The notes beneath the pieces were generated by a model that was given only the letters and a program-made list of their open reading frames with translations, was not told the DNA's origin and searched no databases. From Pseudomonadota bacterium (GTDB taxonomy: Bacteria > Pseudomonadota > Gammaproteobacteria > Steroidobacterales > Steroidobacteraceae), in contig JAEWBG010000060.1 in assembly GCA_023391335.1 (NCBI GenBank), forward strand, positions 1 through 64,000: 64,000 nucleotides of DNA, read 5' to 3'. A program made the translations under genes and the position numbers. The stretch's first letter is position 1. Each line of letters starts with the position of its first letter. Positions 1-8,997 of this stretch are shown piece by piece.

Positions 1-125
1 TCGCAACTTGACGACTACCTTCACATCCAACACAGTCACTACACCCTGACACACCCGGCCGCCATGCGCCGGAACAGGTGGCCGCCATCACGTGGAATAC
101 CCGGCCGCCATCGGCGGAATACACA
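1..125 (-). mobile_element. Terminus of an IS21-like insertion sequence (partial)
   Basis: Three copies of GGCCGCCAT start at 57, 80 and 103, an exact 23-bp period, and each is followed by a GGAA. Read on the minus strand the unit is TTCC, then a short variable stretch, then ATGGCGGCC. Serial terminal repeats of this kind are typical of IS21-family ends; the match is from memory, not from a search. The outer boundary is probably near 121-126, where minus-strand TGTGTATTCC begins. Inward of the repeats, a GTG at 33 opens an 11-codon frame that runs off the window (MLDVKVVVKLR) and could be the start of istA. The element ends inside the neighbouring secreted-protein gene. Confidence 0.5.
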
Positions 126-773
126 CCCGAACACGATCTTGTCTTGAGCGTTGGCGATCTGAATCACAAGAGAAAGCGCCGGCAGAGTTCCCTCATGTGC
201 CGAATCCTGGAAATCCATGAACTTGTCCGCATGACCGTCGATTCTCTCTTTCACGCCATCCCAAGTGGCAAACCCAGCCATGAACCTCGCCTTAACCGGC
301 ACGACTCGAGTGATCACATAGCCATCGAGATGTTGAGATTCGATGAACTCGCGACGCGCGTTTGCGTAGACGGCTTTGCTCGCATCGGGTTTCATTGCGC
401 CTGTCTTCGGATCATAGATGCCGCCGACCTCATGATTGAGTCGGTCAAAGCTCGCGGTGAATGCTTCCGGTCCGATGGCATCGATATTGGATTTGTGTAG
501 ATAGTCGACGATCAAATTCTGCAGCGCGCGTTTGGCGTCTTCGCGATCCTCGAAACCAACAGGAAGCCATGGTTCTAGAACACCCACTCGCTTTATCTGA
601 GCCAAGGTCTCGCCGCGACTACCAGCAAAAAAGCCTAGATCTTGCTCGGATTGAACCTTCACTTGTGGCGGAGCTTGGTGTTTCGTCCCCGAGGTCTTGG
701 TAGCGGCCGACACAAGCTGAGCCACACACATGAGGACCACACACGAGATCGCACTCCGTGATCGACTAGTCAT
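39..773 (-). CDS. Secreted protein of unknown function, 3' end replaced by IS DNA
   Basis: I do not recognise the family. The frame starts with a signal peptide (MTSRSRSAISCVVLMCVAQL, cleavage near residue 23) and encodes a soluble, probably periplasmic domain. The last roughly 30 residues are rich in Arg, Gly and Pro and are translated from the IS terminal repeats, so the native protein was longer or ended differently; authentic sequence stops near position 126. The start codon overlaps the end of the upstream M48-like gene by 8 bp, which implies translational coupling and a shared role with that protein. Probably non-functional or truncated, although about 215 native residues remain. Confidence 0.6.
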   Translation of the reverse strand: MTSRSRSAISCVVLMCVAQLVSAATKTSGTKHQAPPQVKVQSEQDLGFFAGSRGETLAQIKRVGVLEPWLPVGFEDREDAKRALQNLIVDYLHKSNIDAIGPEAFTASFDRLNHEVGGIYDPKTGAMKPDASKAVYANARREFIESQHLDGYVITRVVPVKARFMAGFATWDGVKERIDGHADKFMDFQDSAHEGTLPALSLVIQIANAQDKIVFGCVFRRWRPGIPRDGGHLFRRMAAGCVRV

Positions 774-1893
774 TCAGTTTCTCCAGATAGCTTCGAATAA
801 TTGGTGCGTCCGCGGCGCCCCCTGCCCGCTCAAGATACGATGCAAAGGCTTGATGAGCTTTGTGCGGCTCTGTGTTTTGCCTGTATAGAAAACCCAATTC
901 TCGATAGGCTGCCGCGGGCGCATCGGAGTAGGCGATGCAGGCTTCATATAGGTGGATCGTCGCCTCTCGCTCAGATTGCGAATGCATGACCTGACGCGCT
1001 GCTTCTGCTCGAATAAAGGATGATTGACCGTCCGGTCCGAATTCGTGATCGTAACGATCAAGTACCGCCTGCAATGGCGTTGCACCCGAAGAATTAAGAT
1101 CTGATCGCGCCAATTCGATTGCGAACCGCTTTGCTAGCGGCAAGAAGGCATCTGCTCTCGGTGCTGACCGCGGCATGGGAGTTGTCATCGCAGCCTTCAC
1201 CGAGTTGATCCGCGCCTGCAAACCGATCTTGCTGGACAGCGTCGATGAACCGAATCGCCCCTCCTGTTCTAAAGTCGCGCGCAACCGCTCGAAGGCGCGA
1301 GGAGCCTCGCTCACGTCGAATCCGGCTTTTTGCAAAAGGCCGAGCGCGTACGTGTCCGATTGCAGTTGCAGCTTTTCGTCAATCTTATCGCGTGCTCTTT
1401 TTTCGTTCGCCAATAGCGGAAAGCCGGCGAGTCCAGCGGTGATGGTTACCAACAGAACATTGGGGATCGCGCTCGCTTGTGCGCGTTGTGCCTTCAGCGC
1501 ATCGCTGCGTTCATCGTCTTTGCGAATTGCAACAGCAAGCTCGGTGGCTAGCATCGAAGCCAGTTGCGATTCGTTTTGCAATCGCCCTAGCAGGCCAGTG
1601 GAAACGTATGTTGCTCCGTTGTCGAGTGCAAAGACGAAGGGTGCGCGATTCTCGAGCACGTGAACTCGGATCGGAAAGCTAGCTGCACGTGGATCGCTAG
1701 AGATCAGCCGATTACCGATTGCTAGAAGATATCGCTCGAGGTCGGGATCCTGAAGAATGGTTTTGCTCTGATTGAGTCGAGCTTCCTCTCTATCGGCATT
1801 CAACACAGCCCCGTGCGCAGCCTGAGCACCTAACGCGCACGCACATAGTCCAGCCGCAGCGCTGACAATCGCGCGAGTCCACCGGGTTTCCAT
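766..1893 (-). CDS. BepA-like M48-family protein with TPR tail, zinc site lost
   Basis: Layout resembles periplasmic M48 metallopeptidases of the BepA/YfgC type: signal peptide (about residues 1-28), M48-like domain (about 35-230), then a helical TPR-like C-terminus. The catalytic HExxH is replaced by Thr117-Glu-Leu-Ala-Val, and the ExxxD zinc-ligand motif reads Gln-Leu-Gln-Ser-Asp, so both His ligands and the third ligand are missing. It is therefore expected to be proteolytically inactive, perhaps a chaperone or scaffold for outer-membrane protein assembly (inference). The frame stays open upstream to 2088, but the ATG at 1893 is directly followed by the signal peptide and is preferred. Operon with the coupled downstream gene. 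Confidence 0.72.
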   Translation of the reverse strand: METRWTRAIVSAAAGLCACALGAQAAHGAVLNADREEARLNQSKTILQDPDLERYLLAIGNRLISSDPRAASFPIRVHVLENRAPFVFALDNGATYVSTGLLGRLQNESQLASMLATELAVAIRKDDERSDALKAQRAQASAIPNVLLVTITAGLAGFPLLANEKRARDKIDEKLQLQSDTYALGLLQKAGFDVSEAPRAFERLRATLEQEGRFGSSTLSSKIGLQARINSVKAAMTTPMPRSAPRADAFLPLAKRFAIELARSDLNSSGATPLQAVLDRYDHEFGPDGQSSFIRAEAARQVMHSQSEREATIHLYEACIAYSDAPAAAYRELGFLYRQNTEPHKAHQAFASYLERAGGAADAPIIRSYLEKLND

Positions 1894-2151
1894 AATCTCG
1901 ATCGGCCAACGCTGAGTTTTTTGTTTATATGCATGGGTCCTCCATGCGTGTGAATATTCTGCGTGGGTAGCGGCCGATGGACAAGTCCTGTCTTGAGACG
2001 GATTGATCCTGCAAACGGGAACGGTAAAGGGCTTCGGTATTTCAATATAGATTGAGTTCCATAACCGCGTGAGTGGCGCGGGCAGCATAGGTTCGTGTCG
2101 TTAACGTGAAGAATAGCGTTGCTTTCTCAATGGTCGGATAGAGAAGAACTG

Positions 2152-2677
2152 ATGGACATGCAACAACAAGATCGTCTTGAAGGCTTGGGAGGTTGGCTCA
2201 TCTTGGTCGGGTTCGGCCTGATCGTCGCGCCCATTCGAATGATCATCGATCTTGTGCGCACGTACCTGCCGCTGATCAAGGAGGATGCGTTCACGCAACT
2301 CACGACGCCGGGATCCCAGTTCTATAACCCTCCTTTGGCATCATTCATCTTGGCGGAGTCGATCTACAACCTAATATCGATCTCAGTATTGGTGTACTTG
2401 ATCTATCTGTTCTTTCGGAAGCACCGGCTATTTCCGCGCGTATACGTTTGGTACATCCTGGTCTCGCTTGCGTTTACTTTGTTCGATGCGTGGTATGCGG
2501 CGCGCACCTTTCCGAACGAGAATGTGCCGGATGATGGGACCGTAGCGGATTTTTTCCAGAACGCTGCTGACTGCTTTAATTTGGGTTCCATACATGCTTC
2601 GCTCTCAGAGAGTTAGAGCTACGTTCGTGAGGGGCCGGAGCTTTGAACGGGTCGTGAATATGCCAGAGGTGCTCTGA
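2152..2677 (+). pseudogene. DUF2569 membrane protein, frameshifted in a T6 run
   Basis: The N-terminal part shows the DUF2569 pattern: the LEGLGGWLILVGFGLI start, a loop, then hydrophobic segments. The frame as read stops at 2616 with an unrelated tail. Removing one T from the T6 run at 2550-2555 restores the typical family C-terminus (Trp-Val-Pro-Tyr-Met, then SQRVRATF) and moves the stop to 2675-2677. So a single-base insertion, real or a sequencing error, breaks the last quarter including the final membrane helix. ATG 2152 follows a GAGAAGAA ribosome site; ATG 2158 is an alternative. It lies just upstream of two further rightward genes encoding secreted proteins. Confidence 0.75.
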
Positions 2678-2904
2678 GCACATAAACACTGATCAAGGAA
2701 TCGCGGCATGAAGTACTAGCGAACACACGCAAACTAAGAAATTGATGTGCTCAATGATTCGTAACGCGTCCTGGTCGAGCTGCCTTCTCGTGCTTGCTTC
2801 GATCGGAGATCTATCGCAAGCAGATCCGGCGTTACCAATCAGAGCCGGCGACTATAGCCGAGCGAACGTTGCTATATGTCGAGCGCGACGCACGGAGGTG
2901 ACTT

Positions 2905-3690
2905 ATGCGAAAAGCAGAGTTGTTGTGTTTATATTGTCTGCTGACTGTGTGCCTGCTCGGAGTTGAGCGCGTCGCTGCAGAAGAGCGGGGCGACCTTTTC
3001 ACAGCTGCAGATGAAGAGACGGTCAAGCGGCTTCTGCAGCCCACCCATTACGAGATCCGAGAGCAACTCTACTTTGCGAAGCGATATCGATTCGTGGTTC
3101 TGAACGTTCAGCAACTCTTGCAGCCGGTTGGGCACGAGTTCGACATCACCCTGTTTCCCGATCAGGTGCTGCATGTACGAACGCGCGAACTGAATCAGCA
3201 ACCCGATGGTCGAGTTGGATGCTGGCACGGAGCTATCCTTGAACCTCGAACGACGTATACCTATCCCGAAGAGGACAGTGCCGAAAGTCACGACGAGCTC
3301 GATGAGCTCAACAATTTCGCGCTGTGTTGGACGCTCGCCGATCTCCATGTCACGAGCGAAATAGCGGCAAGTATCAACGCTGAACTGAAGGCGAATCGGG
3401 CAGCAGGTCGAGGATTCCAGCCGGTCGACCCCGCAAATGTGCCGCGCTTGAGCCAGGGCTCGCGATGGAGTGCGTATCAGCTATCGGGGGATATTCTTCC
3501 TGACTGGTCAGGCAACTCATACGCGATCCGCCCCCTAATGGAGGACCCGCATTACCACATCCTCTATGAGGAAGATCCAGACAAGACCCTTGGCATCAAG
3601 GATGCGTATCAACGTTCGATCAACTATGAAGCCTTCCGCAAGGAACTTCTCGACGAGCAGCGAGTGCAAGGCTCGCTTCCGTCCCAATGA
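2905..3690 (+). CDS. Secreted protein of unknown function
   Basis: A strong ribosome site (GGAGGTGACTT) fixes the ATG at 2905. Residues 1-25 form a signal peptide ending near VAAEE, so the protein is exported. The mature part (about 235 residues) is soluble, mixed alpha/beta, rich in acidic and aromatic residues, with two cysteines (in GCWHG and LCWTL) that could form a disulfide. No domain is recognised. It sits 30 bp upstream of the PrcB-like gene and probably shares its transcript. It is intact, unlike both of its neighbours. Confidence 0.7.
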   Translation: MRKAELLCLYCLLTVCLLGVERVAAEERGDLFTAADEETVKRLLQPTHYEIREQLYFAKRYRFVVLNVQQLLQPVGHEFDITLFPDQVLHVRTRELNQQPDGRVGCWHGAILEPRTTYTYPEEDSAESHDELDELNNFALCWTLADLHVTSEIAASINAELKANRAAGRGFQPVDPANVPRLSQGSRWSAYQLSGDILPDWSGNSYAIRPLMEDPHYHILYEEDPDKTLGIKDAYQRSINYEAFRKELLDEQRVQGSLPSQ

Positions 3691-3720
3691 TTTCTTGGCG
3701 GAGGCAAAAAGGATTCCTCT

Positions 3721-4224
3721 ATGCATCGTCGAATTGCCTGGATTGGGCTGCTTCTTTTGTGTTGCTCTTCGCTAGCTCTGGCACGGCAATCTGAGTCGCT
3801 TAATTTCAAGGTGTACGCTCCGTACTCTGGCTTTTCGCCGTACTATCATGGGCTGGACCGTTTTGCGACGCTGGCAATTCGTTCCGAAAAACAGTGGCGA
3901 AGACTGTGGAAGCAGATCGAGCCGCGTCTCGAGCACGACATGGACGACCCTAAGCCGCACCCACTGCCTTCTATCAATTTCGATCGCTACGTGCTGCTGG
4001 TTTTTGCTGCAGGTAGCAAGCCGAATGGGGATTTGTCGCGGCGGTCGATTCAGTTCGCGAAGCTCCATCCCACATCACGGTCACCGTGAGCGACGTCTCG
4101 CCGGGGCCGAACTGCATCCTTACGACAAGTATCAGCTATCCCATTGCGTATGCTTTGATCGAGCGCGTCGATAAGCCTATTAGGTTCGAGGTAAACCGAA
4201 CTATCAGAGACTGCACGGAATGAA
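3721..4224 (+). pseudogene. PrcB-like secreted protein, frameshifted in a G4 run
   Basis: The frame has a signal peptide (residues 1-21) and then the strand pattern of the PrcB_C family, reaching FDRYVLLVFAAGSKPNG. It then leaves the family and stops at 4089. Adding one G to the G4 run at 4027-4030 gives NGGF and continues as the expected domain, including a SPGPNC motif and an IRFEV ending, with the stop at 4222-4224. A one-base deletion, or a homopolymer read error, therefore truncates the last third. PrcB-type domains are known as partners of secreted proteases in other bacteria; the role here is unknown. Start ATG 3721 is 30 bp after the previous gene. Confidence 0.72.
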
Positions 4225-4535
4225 CCTGTGCCGATGGGGTGTTAGTTTGCTGGCGTGCAAATCTCTCTGAGACACACACAATCTGGAAGCGGTTAGGCCG
4301 TTAGCCAGCTCAACGCATCTTGCCTTCCGTGCTCGGCACGGCTGGTGATTGATCATCACCATGACAGGCATTGAGCGCTATCGCGGTGCGCACTCGGAGT
4401 AATTCCAACGCATTGGGTCGACACGCGCGCACATGTTGCAGTGTAGGGGAGCAGTGTCCTTTCGGACGATGCACATAGCTCGACGCGTGCACTATCTTCG
4501 AGGCGGTCTCTTCAACCGAACAATAAGAGAACGCC
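4225..4535. other. Intergenic stretch with no recognisable feature
   Basis: No convincing gene, hairpin with a T-run, or repeat was found. A 77-codon minus-strand frame (4310-4543) has no ribosome site and no family-like composition. Confidence 0.4.
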
Positions 4536-5462
4536 GTGCCCAAATCGCGCCGAAGACGTGTATCCAGTGAACCGACCGAACAACTGCGCGGAGGGCATCT
4601 GCCGGAAGACGCTATCGAGCGTCAATTCGCGCGGTTGAAGCGGCAATGGACGGCCGAGTCGAGCAGTGAATCCACCCTGCGATTGCAGGCGGCCAAATAT
4701 GCAGGCCGACTTGCTCCACCTGCGACGCGACAGACGGACGAGCGGTCAAGCGAGGCGCTCAGTGAGTTGCGGCGAATCACCGAGCAACTAGCGAAGCGCA
4801 AGTTGCCTGCAGCGCGCAAACGCAGACTGCTGCCGGATGTCTGGGGCACGTACACGCTGCGCTTTACACCCCCCTACACCGGATTGGGAACTTATTCCGC
4901 CGGCACCATCAGTTCTGTAACTGGCAATCCCACTATCGACGCCAGTGGCGTCGATGCTCTTGGCCAGTTGACATGCAGTGTGAGCACAGACTTCGAAAAC
5001 GCCAGCGGCGGCACCGCATCCAATGTGATGGGAGTCTATTTCAAGCCGATGTTCACGCAGGCCAAAGCGACTATCACGTTCGAATCGGATCTGGCTTTTT
5101 CGTGGTACATCAATTCAATCCGCAATAAGTCTGGATTCGCACGCGCGCAGGGGATGATCAGGCTCTACCAGTACGACGGTGCATTCGTGCAGCCCGCGCT
5201 GCAGTCAGGTGCCTTCATCGGTTTCAATATGAGCGCGGAGAACGAAATCAAATTCAACGCGTACTCGAACGCGGGTCCCACGTGGTCGCTTCAGGCACCA
5301 GTGAGTTCGAATCATTTCTACTTTGTAGTGATCTCACTCGAATGCTCAGCGAACGGCGCAGGTTGGCCTGGCAGCCTTGCCGGAGCGAGCGCCAGAGTGA
5401 CCGTGCCATCGATATCGGTCACCATCACGGGCGATCCTTTGACGCAAGCGGTCTCACGGTGA
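4536..5462 (+). CDS. Protein of unknown function: basic disordered N-terminus and beta-rich domain
   Basis: Starts at a GTG behind GAGAAC. Residues 1-100 are strongly basic, polar and probably disordered or coiled coil (an Arg cluster at 4-8; repeated KR and RR pairs). From about residue 103 (LLPDVWGTYTLRF) the composition switches to Gly/Ser/Thr/Asn with alternating hydrophobic residues, the look of a beta-sandwich or jelly roll. There is no signal peptide or membrane segment. No family is recognised. A viral-coat-like or carbohydrate-binding-like fold could look like this, but I have no motif to support either. No operon partners. Confidence 0.6.
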   Translation: MPKSRRRRVSSEPTEQLRGGHLPEDAIERQFARLKRQWTAESSSESTLRLQAAKYAGRLAPPATRQTDERSSEALSELRRITEQLAKRKLPAARKRRLLPDVWGTYTLRFTPPYTGLGTYSAGTISSVTGNPTIDASGVDALGQLTCSVSTDFENASGGTASNVMGVYFKPMFTQAKATITFESDLAFSWYINSIRNKSGFARAQGMIRLYQYDGAFVQPALQSGAFIGFNMSAENEIKFNAYSNAGPTWSLQAPVSSNHFYFVVISLECSANGAGWPGSLAGASARVTVPSISVTITGDPLTQAVSR

Positions 5463-5572
5463 TGCTTCGCGAGCGAAATCGCTTGTGTATTCGCGTGTCA
5501 GATTTGGATCTGCAGATCTCTCGCACGCTCACTTGGCCGACAGCACCGCGGCCGCATGCGCCAGCGTGCGAG

Positions 5573-6982
5573 TCAAACAAACCCCAGGCTCGTATTTGAA
5601 AAGTTGTTGACGTACGGCAGCACGCCTGGCAGTTCACTCGCGCTGACGCCAAACCATCCCGCGAGAGTCGCGGCGAATTCATCTACCGATGTGCTCGGCA
5701 GTAGGCGTCCTTGCCCAACCTGGTCGTTTGTATTGATCGATACGTGCGGGGCGGTTCCGTAGAACTTGCCACCATTCACTGCGCTGCCCAATACGAAGTG
5801 ATGCCCACCCCAGCCATGATCGGAGCCATCTGAATTCGAGCTCAGTGTTCGACCGAAGTCCGATGCGGTGAATGTAGTCACCTTGTCCGCGACGCCGAGT
5901 TCCGCCGTTGCCTGATAGAAGGCGGTAAGAGCGGCATCCAAGCTCGACATGAGCTTGGGATGATCTTGCATCAGCAGATTGTGGTTATCGAAGCCGCCCA
6001 TTGAGACGAAGAACACTTGGCGCTTGAGGCCGAGTGCTGTACGGGCACCGATGAGTCGGGCCACGATCTTGAGCTGATTGGCCAACGGATTCGCCGCGAA
6101 GGAAGTATTCAGGTTGATCGCATTCAACGCGCCGTTCACGACCGTTTCTAATGCGATCGATCGGCGCGTGACAGTCGCATACGCTTCTTCGAGAACGTTA
6201 TTGCTGCTGCGTGTAATCAGAGATTGAAGCGCATCGCGCACGACGGTGGAACCGTAAGGAAGATCACTGCCCAATCCTGCAATCTTCGTCGCGCCAGCGG
6301 GGCTGATTTGATACTGCAAAGCGTCCTTGCCTGAAACGAACACCGCATTGCCGGAAGCTGAAATGCAGGTGAGTAGTGCTTGACCATTGCTCGACATGGC
6401 AAGGTCGCCGCACCGACCGCCCCAGCCTTGCGTCGCGCCTTCGCTGCCCAGCGACTGCCACACGGACTGCTGATCGTTGTGCGAAAACAATTTGGGCGGC
6501 AGCGGTACAGATTGCGCTTGATACTGTGCCAGCGTGGTTGGCACCAAGAGCGGGCCGACGTTGAGTTGAATCGCGAGCCGGCCTTGATCAAAGAGTGACT
6601 TCAATCCGACCAACTCGGGCGCGAGTGCATATTGAAGATTGTCGGTGAGGACTTGGCCGCCGACCGGCGTCAGTGCGGTGGCCGTGAGCTGATCGCGACC
6701 GATTGCAATTCCGCCGGCCGTTCTTCCCGGACCACCGCCGCGAATGGCACTGTACAGATCGTAGTTTGCGGTGTCGTACGGCACGACCGTGTTCGCGTAG
6801 TCGTTGCCGCCAAATAGAAACACGCAGACCAACGCTTTGTAGTCGTCCGCCGTGAACGCGGCCGCTTCACCGATCGACGTCAAATTGATCGCGAAGGGTG
6901 CGGCGATTCCCATCGCTCCGATTTGGGCGGCTCGCTGTAAGAAGACGCGGCGGTTCCAGGATTCAACAGTCTTGTTCTTCAT
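5573..6982 (-). CDS. DUF1501 family protein, Tat-exported
   Basis: The N-terminus carries a twin-arginine signal (NRRVFLQRA at about residues 10-18, then a hydrophobic stretch to about 40), so it is exported folded. The body matches DUF1501, an alkaline-phosphatase/sulfatase-like fold: VCVFLFGGNDYANTVVPYD near the start, the SMGGFDNHN motif, and a SDGSDHGWGGHH metal-type motif near the C-terminus. Length (469) is normal. It lies 13 bp downstream of a DUF1800 gene; this pairing recurs widely in Gram-negative genomes. The biochemical role of the pair is not established. Confidence 0.88.
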   Translation of the reverse strand: MKNKTVESWNRRVFLQRAAQIGAMGIAAPFAINLTSIGEAAAFTADDYKALVCVFLFGGNDYANTVVPYDTANYDLYSAIRGGGPGRTAGGIAIGRDQLTATALTPVGGQVLTDNLQYALAPELVGLKSLFDQGRLAIQLNVGPLLVPTTLAQYQAQSVPLPPKLFSHNDQQSVWQSLGSEGATQGWGGRCGDLAMSSNGQALLTCISASGNAVFVSGKDALQYQISPAGATKIAGLGSDLPYGSTVVRDALQSLITRSSNNVLEEAYATVTRRSIALETVVNGALNAINLNTSFAANPLANQLKIVARLIGARTALGLKRQVFFVSMGGFDNHNLLMQDHPKLMSSLDAALTAFYQATAELGVADKVTTFTASDFGRTLSSNSDGSDHGWGGHHFVLGSAVNGGKFYGTAPHVSINTNDQVGQGRLLPSTSVDEFAATLAGWFGVSASELPGVLPYVNNFSNTSLGFV

Positions 6983-6995
6983 GTCGATCTCCTGG

Positions 6996-8792
6996 TTACT
7001 TCTGAATGAGATATTCCGGGGAACACAAGATCAGCCAGGTAGCGCATGCGACCTGATGCAACTTGAATTCATCGGTGCTGGAGGAGGTTACGTGTAGCGA
7101 GGTTAGCGCTGCCGTGATCTGCACGATCGTCTCTGTAGAGAGCTGATTTGCACATAGCCTGAGATTGAGCCAAGAGATCACCGCAGGAATGTCGTGCGCC
7201 ATCGGCAGCAAGGCCTGATACGTCGGCTTGACGTCTGAGTAACCGAAGCGAGTGACCCATTCCAAGAAGTTGATGTAGCCGGCGGTCGTGGTCTCGTTGT
7301 GAATCTGAAATTCCGGGGCCTGCTTCTCTGCGTCTGCAATCGGTGTGTTCGGCGGTACGTATCCAGGCCGGAAGAAATTGAACACCGATGGCGAGCGCAG
7401 CGGGCTTTGTCCCAGTGCTTCGTTACTGGATGACAAATCGTAGATCTCAAACGCGCCATTTGTGGACGCAATTCCTGCTGTGCGAGCCCATTGCACGAAG
7501 CGAACGATGGGTTCACGCAACTTTCCGCGAAGCGTTTCGCCACTTTGCGGGTCAGAGCGCGCCTCCGTGTCCGTGAGGATCGCGGTCCATACCGCCTGCA
7601 AATCTCCGCGCACACCGGAACCGTTGTTTTCAAACGCGGCAGCGACTCTTTGAATGTAGGCGGGTGAAGGATTGCTCGTGACCAACCGCTGAATCATCTG
7701 ACGTGCGAAGAACGGCGCGACGTTCGGGTGGTTGAACAGCGCATCGAGCGCGGTCCGCAAGGCGTCAGGTCCAGGCGTGTTTGCGGGGATGTGCGTGCCC
7801 AAGAAATCGACAGCCAAATTCGAATGGGCGGCGGGATTGAACGCCATGGGATCGATCGCGAACTCGTTGCTCGGGATCGGATAGCTGACCCAAGACACAG
7901 GAGTCCACGTTACGCGCGATAAGTCGTAGTCGTAGCCAGTGAAGACTCTCGCCAAATTCGTGATATCGCTCTGCCCGTATGTTTCGATCGGGTTGCCCGA
8001 AGAATCGAGTTTCAGCGAACCGTCGAGATTGAGTTCGTATAGTCCGATCGTGAAGAGCTGCATCACTTCGCGGGCGTAGTTTTCGTCGGGTTGCCTGCCC
8101 GTTGCTGCATCCTCTTTTAGATTGCCCTTGGTGTTGAGGAAGAAACCCATGGCTGCATTGAGCGTGATTTTCTCGAGCAGCGTTCTAAAGTTGCCGAACG
8201 CGTTGGCAACCAGCAAATCCCAGTACGCCGCAATCATGTACGGCGGATAGAAGCCGTCGATTGGTGATAACGACACGACAAACAACTCGGACAGCGCCAG
8301 CGCTAATCGCTTGCGAAGTTGATCCGGGGCAGCGAGCAGTTGATTCCAGATCATGAAATCGCCGAACTGCGGCCAGAAATAGCTCTGGTCCTCTTTGATC
8401 GCGTCGTAGCCACGAGAGTCGAGCCAGGCGACTCCGGTCTGACCTGGCGCGGAGGAATAGTTAGCTTCCAGCCACGGCGCATAGCCTTGTGACTTCACCG
8501 CGGCGATGTCTGTATCCGACGCACTAAACTGCGCCTGCAACAAGAAGCGCGCGGCTTGTTCATCGCTGATCGAGGGAGTAGGGCTCGGCGTCGGAGTCGG
8601 TGTGGGCGTTGGAGCCGGAGTTGGACTTGGCGATGGTGTCGGGGACGTAGAAACAGGCTGCTTGGAAGACGAACCGCCTCCGCCGCACCCAGCTAATGTA
8701 AGCGTCGCAATGAGTGCCGCAGCAGTATTGCGATTCTCGTCCGCGACTGTTTCTTCGGCAGCTGTTGGCTGCTCTTCGGTCAGCGTGGTCAC
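6996..8792 (-). CDS. DUF1800 family lipoprotein
   Basis: Residues 1-35 end in a lipobox-like TLAGC followed by a Gly4-Ser3 stretch, suggesting lipid anchoring, though the charged residues 1-23 are unusual for a signal. A Pro/Thr/Ser linker (residues about 45-75, nearly all PTP and PSP) tethers the DUF1800 domain, which begins at SDEQAARFLLQAQF and shows the family's RLVTSNPSPAYIQRV and SPSVFNFFRPGYVPP motifs. About 600 residues is normal. It is the first gene of a two-gene operon with the DUF1501 gene. Confidence 0.86.
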   Translation of the reverse strand: MTTLTEEQPTAAEETVADENRNTAAALIATLTLAGCGGGGSSSKQPVSTSPTPSPSPTPAPTPTPTPTPSPTPSISDEQAARFLLQAQFSASDTDIAAVKSQGYAPWLEANYSSAPGQTGVAWLDSRGYDAIKEDQSYFWPQFGDFMIWNQLLAAPDQLRKRLALALSELFVVSLSPIDGFYPPYMIAAYWDLLVANAFGNFRTLLEKITLNAAMGFFLNTKGNLKEDAATGRQPDENYAREVMQLFTIGLYELNLDGSLKLDSSGNPIETYGQSDITNLARVFTGYDYDLSRVTWTPVSWVSYPIPSNEFAIDPMAFNPAAHSNLAVDFLGTHIPANTPGPDALRTALDALFNHPNVAPFFARQMIQRLVTSNPSPAYIQRVAAAFENNGSGVRGDLQAVWTAILTDTEARSDPQSGETLRGKLREPIVRFVQWARTAGIASTNGAFEIYDLSSSNEALGQSPLRSPSVFNFFRPGYVPPNTPIADAEKQAPEFQIHNETTTAGYINFLEWVTRFGYSDVKPTYQALLPMAHDIPAVISWLNLRLCANQLSTETIVQITAALTSLHVTSSSTDEFKLHQVACATWLILCSPEYLIQK

Positions 8793-8997
8793 GAAACCTC
8801 CCCAATCCAGCGACCGACACGTTATCGGACATAACGTTCGGCCGCCTTGCGTGACGCACAGGCTTACATGATCGAATGCTGATGCGATAGTGTCTCTGGA
8901 TTCCGACGCGCCAATCAGAGATCGTGCCCCGAACCCACGTCACTCGACCTCGGTTCCCGCTACATATATATGAGTACGTGCGTTTATCCGTCGCGCT

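Noticed and set aside
2742..2966. 74-codon rightward frame upstream of the 2905 gene
   Set aside because: It overlaps the strong ribosome site and the signal-peptide coding region of the 2905 gene in another frame and has no ribosome site of its own.
4310..4543. 77-codon leftward frame in the gap before 4536
   Set aside because: No ribosome site, no recognisable domain, and it overlaps the start of the 4536 gene.
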